Source: an uncultured Bacteroidota bacterium (GTDB lineage Bacteria; Bacteroidota; Bacteroidia; Chitinophagales; Chitinophagaceae). From it: a stretch of DNA of 64,000 nt. Location: assembly GCA_903831575.1 (NCBI GenBank), contig CAIKYB010000013.1, positions 1 to 64,000 of the forward strand, read 5' to 3'. This document shows positions 56,907-64,000 of the stretch, in pieces (the stretch's first letter is position 1; every line of letters starts with the position of its first letter). The notes under the pieces are model-generated. The model saw only the letters and a list, made by a program, of their open reading frames with translations. It did not search any database and was not told the origin of the DNA. A program made the translations under genes and the position numbers.

Positions 56907-57921
56907 AAACCTCCACCCCTAACCCAGGTTTTTCATTGTAGATTATTCTTCCAAAATCAAAATCAACACCTTCTCCATTTTTTCCCGTTTGAAGAAGCGT
57001 GCCATCCATATCTACATAATCAAGCATCGGCGCCAATTGCGCAATAGCAGCAGTACCAACAGAAGACTCATTCATACAACCCACCATCACTTTCATCCCA
57101 AGTGACCTTGCTTTTTGTATCATTCTTCTTGCAGGCGTAATACCGCTACATTTCGTGAGTTTGATATTGATGCCGTGAAAAAACTGGTAACATTTTTCCA
57201 CGTCAGATTCAAATACACAAGCTTCATCTGCAATAATTGGTAATGGTGATTTTTCGTATAATATTTTCATGCCTTCCCAGTTATCTTTTGCTAACGGCTG
57301 TTCAACAAATTCAACGCCTAACTCTTTTAAGAGAGGAATTTTAATTAGGGCAGTTTCTAAGTCCCATGCAGCATTTACGTCCACTCTAAAAATTGCATTA
57401 GTATGTTGCCGTAATATTGCAATATTGCGAATATCATCCTCAAATCCCACTTTAATCTTATAAATAGGCCACGGTCTTTCTTCCATTTTTTTAATCATTA
57501 CTTCAAGATCATCAATCCCAATCGTGAAATCAGTTAATGGAGCGGTTAAAGGATCCAAATTCCATAATTGATACAAGGGCTTTTTCTTCATTTTGCCATA
57601 AATATCCCATCCCGCCATATCCAAAGCACAAACCAAAAAGGGATTATTAGGAAACAAATGATGTAAATAATGCCAATACCTTTCAGGATCAGAAAATGAA
57701 AATTTTTCTAGCAATTCTTTCTTGCTTTCCAAATCACTTATCATCTCCTCTACTGTAATGTTATAGTAAGTTATTGCAGGTGCTTCGCCATAGCCTTTGA
57801 TGCCAAAATAATCAAGCTCAATTAGTAAAGCAGGCTGATGCGTTTTTGTTGCTTTTGAAATAGTAAAAGGATATTTAAAGGGGAACGCTACTTTTTTATA
57901 AGAAACTTTCATTTTGTTCAT
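56890..57921 (-). CDS. Dipeptide epimerase, enolase superfamily (L-Ala-D/L-Glu type)
   Basis: 343 residues. The enolase-superfamily barrel shows the KxK acid/base pair (YKIKVG), the metal-ligand series VDVNAAWD, VEQPLAK and ADEACVF, and the KLTKCSG catalytic Lys region. The C-terminal DMDGTLLQTGKNGEG is the substrate loop of dipeptide epimerases. It epimerises L-Ala-D-Glu or similar dipeptides for murein recycling. It includes one copy of the dispersed palindrome (57410-57431) in its coding sequence, and its last codons lie in the CAATCAACC array. Confidence 0.88.
   Translation of the reverse strand: MNKMKVSYKKVAFPFKYPFTISKATKTHQPALLIELDYFGIKGYGEAPAITYYNITVEEMISDLESKKELLEKFSFSDPERYWHYLHHLFPNNPFLVCALDMAGWDIYGKMKKKPLYQLWNLDPLTAPLTDFTIGIDDLEVMIKKMEERPWPIYKIKVGFEDDIRNIAILRQHTNAIFRVDVNAAWDLETALIKIPLLKELGVEFVEQPLAKDNWEGMKILYEKSPLPIIADEACVFESDVEKCYQFFHGINIKLTKCSGITPARRMIQKARSLGMKVMVGCMNESSVGTAAIAQLAPMLDYVDMDGTLLQTGKNGEGVDFDFGRIIYNEKPGLGVEVYWLIG
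57410..57433. repeat. Dispersed palindrome copy inside the epimerase gene
   Basis: CGTAATATTGCAATATTGCGAATA is nearly a perfect palindrome (one mismatch). On the minus strand it encodes IRNIAILR of the epimerase. Confidence 0.8.
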
Positions 57922-58021
57922 GAATCAATATTAATACAAAAGAATGATTTCCTCTCGATTGCACCATATTAAATACAAAAAATCAATCTGATAAAAATTT
58001 TAAGGTTTTTATTTTCTACCC

Positions 58022-58029
58022 TATATTTG
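58022..58029 (+). promoter_or_regulatory. -7 box for the 52-residue membrane protein
   Basis: TATATTTG, 15 nt before the ATG at 58045. Confidence 0.65.
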
Positions 58030-58044
58030 CATAAATTCAAAAAA

Positions 58045-58203
58045 ATGGAAACAACTAAGAAAAAATCAAGAGTATTATATTGGATATTATTTTTAGCTTC
58101 AATTGCTGCATTTTTTGAAGTGTATAATGTCGGTGGGGGTTACTGCTCTATGATACTCCCTTTCAATGTTACTTTTTTTGCAATGGCAATGGATTTGATG
58201 TAA
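58045..58203 (+). CDS. Small membrane protein, 52 residues
   Basis: Translated by hand from 58045: a basic N-terminus (METTKKKSRV), a membrane helix (LYWILFLASIAAFFEVYN), a GGGYCS turn and a second hydrophobic helix, then stop. It has a TATATTTG box, a start 15 nt later, and a strong terminator after 22 nt, so this isolated gene has its own transcription unit. I do not recognise the family. The flanking genes are on the other strand. Confidence 0.72.
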   Translation: METTKKKSRVLYWILFLASIAAFFEVYNVGGGYCSMILPFNVTFFAMAMDLM

Positions 58204-58225
58204 AAAAATCTCCTTCTAAAATATT

Positions 58226-58254
58226 AAAAGGCCCTGATTTATCGGGGCCTTTTT
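58226..58254 (+). terminator. Intrinsic terminator of the small membrane gene
   Basis: AAAAGGCCC (58226-58234) pairs with GGGCCTTTT (58245-58253), followed by T. Confidence 0.88.
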
Positions 58255-58298
58255 GTGATTCGTAGCGATACATTATGACAACATAACCGATCCTGTAT

Positions 58299-58328
58299 AA
58301 AAAAACCGCAGCGATTAAAACTGCGGTT
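58299..58328 (-). terminator. Intrinsic terminator of dnaK
   Basis: AACCGCAG (58304-58311) pairs with CTGCGGTT (58321-58328). On the minus strand the stem is followed by a run of T. It is 28 nt after the dnaK stop. Confidence 0.85.
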
Positions 58329-58355
58329 ATATTTTTATAAATAATTAAGAAGCCT

Positions 58356-60257
58356 TTACTTCACTTCTTCAAACTCTGCATCAGTAACATTTTCTGATGA
58401 TGAGTTTGCATTTTGTTCTCCTGTTGCATCAGCACCATTTTGCGCACCAGCCTCTTGTGTGGCTTTATACATTTCCTCACTTGCTGCTGTCCATGCTGTG
58501 TTCATTTCATTCATGGCTGCATCGATTGCAGTAACATCTTGAATTTTGTGAGCTTCTTTTAATTTTTCTAATGAAGCTTCAATCGGCGCCTTTTTATCAG
58601 CTGAAATTTTTTCGCCGTATTCTTTCAATTGCTTTTCGGTTTGAAAAATTAAACTATCGGCTTGATTCACTTTGTCTACTTTTTCACGTTCAGCTTTATC
58701 AGAAGCCTCGTTTGCTTTAGCATCATTCTTCATTTTTTCAATTTCTTCTTTGCTTAATCCACTACCTGCTTCAATACGAATTTTTTGTTCTTTTCCTGTT
58801 CCTTTATCTTTTGCACTTACATGCAAAATGCCATTAGCATCAATATCGAAAGTTACTTCTACTTGAGGAACGCCACGAGGTGCAGGTGGAATCCCATCAA
58901 GATTAAACATGCCCAAGCTCTTATTTTGATTAGCCATTGGACGCTCCCCTTGCATAACATGAATTTGAACACCTGGCTGGTTATCACTTGCTGTACTGAA
59001 TACTTCTGATTTTTTTGTTGGAATGGTTGTATTACTTTCAATCAATCTGGTCATTACACCACCCATCGTTTCAATACCCAAACTTAAAGGAGTAACATCC
59101 AATAACAATACATCTTTTACTTCTCCGGTAAGAACAGCACCCTGAATTCCTGCGCCAATTGCAACCACTTCATCAGGATTCACACTCTTGTTTGGTTTCT
59201 TTCCAAAGAATTTTTCTACGATTTCCTGAATTTTAGGAATACGACTGCTGCCACCAACCAATATCACTTCGTCAATTTGAGAAGTACTAATGCCTGCATC
59301 TTTCAATGCAGCTTCACATGGTTTAAGGCAACGCTCAAATAATTTATCTGCTAATGATTCAAATTTTGCACGTGTTAATTTCTTCACCAAATGCTTTGGA
59401 ACACCATCAACCGCAGTTACATATGGAAGATTGATTTCAGTTTCAGATGAAGAAGACAATTCTACTTTTGCTTTTTCTGCAGCTTCTTTCAAACGTTGTA
59501 AAGCCATTGGATCTTTACGAAGGTCGATCGCTTCATCAGCCTTAAATTCATCTGCCAACCAATCCATGATTACTTTATCAAAATCATCACCACCAAGATG
59601 CGTGTCACCATTTGTTGATTTTACTTCAAATACACCATCACCCAATTCCAAAACAGAAATATCAAAAGTACCCCCACCTAAATCAAATACAGCAATCTTT
59701 TGATCTTGTCCTTTTTTATCCATTCCATAAGCCAAAGCCGCAGCTGTTGGTTCATTTACGATCCTTCTTACATTCAATCCTGCAATCTCTCCGGCTTCTT
59801 TAGTTGCCTGGCGTTGAGCATCATTAAAATAAGCAGGAACAGTAATTACCGCTTCATTTACTTCATGACCCAAATAGTCTTCTGCAGTCTTTTTCATTTT
59901 CTGTAATACCATTGCACTGATTTCCTGAGGGGTATACATTCTACCATCGATGTCTATTCGAACAGTATTGTTATCACCTTTTACAACCTTATAACTCCAA
60001 TGAGAACTTTCTTCAGTAACCTCATTAAACATTCTTCCCATAAAGCGCTTCACACTTGATATGGTGTTTTGAGGGTTGGTGATAGCCTGGCGTTTTGCAG
60101 GATCCCCTACTTTACGCTCCCCATTTTTTAAAAATGCAACTACCGAAGGAGTTGTACGTCTGCCTTCATCATTCGCGATTACCACTGGTTCATTTCCCTC
60201 CATTACAGAAACACAACTATTTGTTGTGCCTAAGTCAATTCCTATTATTTTAGCCAT
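58356..60257 (-). CDS. dnaK: Molecular chaperone DnaK (Hsp70)
   Basis: 633 residues, full length. The nucleotide-binding domain begins [13 protein letters not shown] and contains [40 protein letters not shown] and [12 protein letters not shown]. The substrate domain begins [14 protein letters not shown] with a conserved lid, and the C-terminus ends [10 protein letters not shown]. It folds proteins in the cytoplasm with DnaJ and GrpE; neither is adjacent. The upstream region has four GTCAA motifs (60287-60352) with no -7 box. Confidence 0.97.
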   Translation of the reverse strand: MAKIIGIDLGTTNSCVSVMEGNEPVVIANDEGRRTTPSVVAFLKNGERKVGDPAKRQAITNPQNTISSVKRFMGRMFNEVTEESSHWSYKVVKGDNNTVRIDIDGRMYTPQEISAMVLQKMKKTAEDYLGHEVNEAVITVPAYFNDAQRQATKEAGEIAGLNVRRIVNEPTAAALAYGMDKKGQDQKIAVFDLGGGTFDISVLELGDGVFEVKSTNGDTHLGGDDFDKVIMDWLADEFKADEAIDLRKDPMALQRLKEAAEKAKVELSSSSETEINLPYVTAVDGVPKHLVKKLTRAKFESLADKLFERCLKPCEAALKDAGISTSQIDEVILVGGSSRIPKIQEIVEKFFGKKPNKSVNPDEVVAIGAGIQGAVLTGEVKDVLLLDVTPLSLGIETMGGVMTRLIESNTTIPTKKSEVFSTASDNQPGVQIHVMQGERPMANQNKSLGMFNLDGIPPAPRGVPQVEVTFDIDANGILHVSAKDKGTGKEQKIRIEAGSGLSKEEIEKMKNDAKANEASDKAEREKVDKVNQADSLIFQTEKQLKEYGEKISADKKAPIEASLEKLKEAHKIQDVTAIDAAMNEMNTAWTAASEEMYKATQEAGAQNGADATGEQNANSSSENVTDAEFEEVK

Positions 60258-60286
60258 GATTTATTTTTTTTGTTCATGTTCTATTT

Positions 60287-60352
60287 GTCAATCATTATGC
60301 CAATAGAATAATGTTGCAAAAATGTCAGTCAAATGAATAGTCAACATGTCAA
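60287..60352. promoter_or_regulatory. Repeated GTCAA (TTGAC on the minus strand) motifs upstream of dnaK
   Basis: GTCAA occurs at 60287, 60328, 60340 and 60348; spacings are 41, 12 and 8. On the minus strand this gives TTGACATGTTGAC and TTTGACTGACATTTTTGC. It could be a heat-shock or ECF-sigma element; no TAnnTTTG box is seen. Confidence 0.4.
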
Positions 60353-60470
60353 TAGTATAGAATGCTGACAAACATGGAATAGAATAGTAAAAAGGAGGAA
60401 ATGAGATTAGTATAAAATAAATAAAAAGTACTTTTTACTTAACTTAATGTATTTCAATTAATTAAGAATA

Positions 60471-60956
60471 CTATTTTACTTTAAATGTGAATTTCTTTTG
60501 AGTTAAATAACTTATAATAATAAGAATAATAGTAGTGAACAACTGACTTATAAATGGAGCCCAGCTCATCCATTCTATTAATAATTTCAACATGGAATAA
60601 TTCAAAATTAAATTAAGCGAAAAGGATAAAAAGTAACGAAACAGCTGAATTCGACTGGCAATATTTGATCCGGTAAAGACAATAAATTTATTCAAAATAA
60701 AGCCAATAATAAAAGTAATGGCTCCTGATAAAAACAAAGCTGCCATATGAGGCTTAAAAGCAAATGACCCTATTACAACCAATGTCTTTTGAAAGATGAA
60801 ATGGTAACCGATAAAATACATGGATAAACCTAATATTGTATTACCTCCACCACAGGCTGCATACCTAAAAGTCTGAACAGGCATAAACCGCCTAAATGGA
60901 GGATAAAAATAATCCAGAATATTGGTTAGTGATTGTCTCATTGAAGCTGATAGCAA
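60471..60956 (-). CDS. GtrA-family membrane protein
   Basis: 161 residues with four membrane helices. The GtrA pattern is FRYAACGGGNTILGLSMYFIGYH, GAITFIIGFILNKFIVFTGSN, RYFLSFSLNLILNYSMLKLLIEW and a terminal IISYLTQKKFTFK. The family translocates lipid-linked sugars or modifies surface glycans. The start may be at 60941 (second ATG). It is 10 nt downstream of the small secreted gene on the same strand. Confidence 0.88.
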   Translation of the reverse strand: MLSASMRQSLTNILDYFYPPFRRFMPVQTFRYAACGGGNTILGLSMYFIGYHFIFQKTLVVIGSFAFKPHMAALFLSGAITFIIGFILNKFIVFTGSNIASRIQLFRYFLSFSLNLILNYSMLKLLIEWMSWAPFISQLFTTIILIIISYLTQKKFTFKVK

Positions 60957-60966
60957 ATTTTATTTT

Positions 60967-61443
60967 CTATCTGATGAAATATCGTATCCCTAAACCACCC
61001 CAAAAAGCATTAAAAATGTCATTTTTATCATTCTCTCCAAAATTAATAGATGGTTGCCAGTCCAAAGAAAAATCAAAAGGGAAATTCTTTAATTTCAAAT
61101 CAAGTCCAGCCACTCCGTCAATACCCATCAATGTTTTTCCTTCATTATTGTACGAATTATAGAACGACATGTGAACACCAGGACCGACATACCAACTCAA
61201 TCCACCAATACCTGCAATTGGCTTATTGATTTCATAAAGCACAGTAACTCTACCACCTCTCCAGAAATATCCATTTACTTCTACAGCATTCTTATTAGGA
61301 ATATACTGTTTGAACGAAAGCGCACCTGGATAGAATTTCCCTCCCAATGCTGTAGTGTAAGAATTAATCCATTTTTTTTGAGCTGCAACTTTATTGATTA
61401 CAGTGAAGAAGCATAGCGCAAAAACAAGTATCCTGATTTTCAT
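60967..61443 (-). CDS. Exported beta-barrel-like protein, unknown
   Basis: 158 residues. A signal peptide (MKIRILVFALCFFTVINKVAAQ) is followed by beta strands rich in Gly and aromatics (GGKFYPGALSFKQYIPNKNAVEV, GGLSWYVGPGVHMSFYN, AGLDLKLKNFPFDFSLDWQP). It ends AFWGGLGIRYFIR, as small outer-membrane barrels do. I do not know its function. It is likely cotranscribed with GtrA. Confidence 0.75.
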   Translation of the reverse strand: MKIRILVFALCFFTVINKVAAQKKWINSYTTALGGKFYPGALSFKQYIPNKNAVEVNGYFWRGGRVTVLYEINKPIAGIGGLSWYVGPGVHMSFYNSYNNEGKTLMGIDGVAGLDLKLKNFPFDFSLDWQPSINFGENDKNDIFNAFWGGLGIRYFIR

Positions 61444-61507
61444 ATGTATATTATTTTATTATTTATATTATGTCGACTAAGCCAAAAACGAAGAAAAAAA
61501 AGGAAAG

Positions 61508-63310
<1,803 letters not shown>

Positions 63311-63322
63311 GGGCCAAATCAG

Positions 63323-63330
63323 TATTTTTG
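63323..63330 (+). promoter_or_regulatory. -7 box immediately before argS
   Basis: TATTTTTG ends 4 nt before the argS ATG at 63335, implying a leaderless mRNA. Confidence 0.6.
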
Positions 63331-63334
63331 CAAA

Positions 63335-64000
63335 ATGAGCATTGTAAAACAAATTCAGGAAGCTACAGTTAAAACACTTTCATCGACATTCAACGAAGCC
63401 TTTTCAGAAAAAGACTTTCAAATCAATCAAACTAAACCCGAATTTGAGGGCGACTATACTATTGTCTTGTTTTCATTGGTAAAATTATTAAAAAAATCTC
63501 CTGAAGAAATTGGCAATGAATTAGGCAATGCTTTACTTAAAGACTTCCCACATTTATTTAGTGCTTTCAATATTATAAAAGGATTTTTAAATCTTAATAT
63601 TACGAATTCCTTTTGGATAGCGCTTCTTCAAAAAAACCACAATGATATTTGTTATGGCAAACACGCCATGAATGGAAAAAAAGTAATGGTGGAATACTCT
63701 TCCCCTAATACCAACAAACCATTGCACTTAGGACATCTTCGCAATAACTTTTTAGGATGGAGCGTTGCAGAAATTTTAAAAGCAAATGGATATGATGTTT
63801 TAAAAAGCTGTATCGTAAATGACAGAGGCATACATATATGTAAGAGCATGATTGCATGGCAACTTTTTGCAAACGGAGCAACTCCTTTAACTACACAAAA
63901 AAAAGGAGACCATTTTGTAGGTGATTATTATGTACTGTTTAATGACGAATATAAAAAACAAGTAGCTGCTTTAAAAGCAGATGGGATGACTGAAGGCGAT
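63335..64000 (+). CDS. argS: Arginyl-tRNA synthetase, N-terminal part (3' truncated by window edge)
   Basis: 222 codons to the window end, no stop. The N-terminal Add-1 domain (about 1-105) recognises the tRNA D-loop; the class I HIGH motif is HLGH (131-134) in SPNTNKPLHLGHLRNN. Then VNDRGIHICKSMIAWQLF follows, as in bacterial ArgRS. It charges tRNA-Arg. The ATG at 63335 was chosen because the -7 box ends 4 nt before it and the protein aligns with family N-termini by eye. Confidence 0.93.
   Translation, partial: MSIVKQIQEATVKTLSSTFNEAFSEKDFQINQTKPEFEGDYTIVLFSLVKLLKKSPEEIGNELGNALLKDFPHLFSAFNIIKGFLNLNITNSFWIALLQKNHNDICYGKHAMNGKKVMVEYSSPNTNKPLHLGHLRNNFLGWSVAEILKANGYDVLKSCIVNDRGIHICKSMIAWQLFANGATPLTTQKKGDHFVGDYYVLFNDEYKKQVAALKADGMTEGD

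Noticed and set aside
60421-60436. AAAAAGTACTTTTT palindrome as a terminator of GtrA
   Set aside because: The stem is A-T rich with no GC core, so it is unlikely to terminate transcription.
63652-63849. Minus-strand open frame within argS
   Set aside because: It is a shadow of the argS coding frame and has no independent support.

Overview
This is a low-GC (roughly 35%) chromosomal window from a member of the Bacteroidota, most likely the Chitinophagaceae or close relatives. The lineage call rests on several signs. The promoters carry the Bacteroidota -7 box TAnnTTTG. There are two type IX secretion (T9SS) C-terminal sorting domains, TonB-dependent receptors with a carboxypeptidase-like regulatory domain, and an S46 dipeptidyl-peptidase. 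A miaB / sigma-54 activator / lptE / TPR / secG run, HU-CCDC81-like and DUF2279 proteins, and a PadR-PspC pair are also present. I see no rRNA, tRNA, CRISPR array, insertion sequence or prophage. The window looks like ordinary chromosome with some unusual intergenic DNA.

Layout. 1-1.6 kb: 3' end of a repeat-rich T9SS-exported surface protein. 1.7-6.5 kb: universal stress protein, flavin-binding oxidase-like protein, small secreted protein, queuosine-precursor transporter, then an M20 amidohydrolase with a nucleosidase-like gene. 6.5-9.3 kb (minus): pgm - pcm - small membrane protein. 9.4-18.2 kb: DUF2279 protein and a membrane Fe-S protein. Its usual CCG-domain partner lies 5 kb downstream, with five opposite-strand genes between them (nitroreductase, PspC, PadR, LysE, ATP-grasp). 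18.2-18.6 kb: a 51-bp hairpin tandem repeat and a TCAACC-type low-complexity array. 18.7-25.1 kb: miaB, orphan sigma-54 activator, lptE, TPR, secG, terminator, mltG, yihY. 25.1-34.6 kb: lpdA, sugar MFS transporter, a Cys-rich unknown with a DPP11-like S46 peptidase, DUF4197, an M43 metalloprotease and a glutaminyl cyclase.

34.6-44.4 kb (minus): a fasciclin-like remnant, TonB receptor, SET-domain protein, SAM methyltransferase, HU-CCDC81-like membrane protein, outer-membrane barrel protein and a 1014-residue TPR protein. 44.6-54.6 kb: DoxX, DUF6526, cinA, an acyltransferase E2, then a minus-strand block of peroxiredoxin, acid phosphatase, unknown, rhodanese-thioredoxin fusion, outer-membrane barrel receptor and TrmH. 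54.7-64 kb: M13 peptidase, dipeptide epimerase, a previously easy-to-miss 52-residue membrane protein, dnaK, GtrA, a small secreted protein, an asymmetric ABC-F protein and the start of argS.

Themes: envelope biogenesis and peptide scavenging dominate. The scavenging genes are the M20, S46, M13 and M43 peptidases, the glutaminyl cyclase and the dipeptide epimerase. The most unusual material is intergenic: (1) a dispersed family of TTGATTGGTTGA / TCAACCAATCAA arrays, mostly at convergent gene junctions and often running into the stop codons; (2) a GTAATATTGCAATATTAC palindrome found at three loci, one inside a gene; (3) the 51-bp hairpin repeat, with a compensatory base-pair change in its last copy. 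Several transcripts appear to be leaderless or nearly so.
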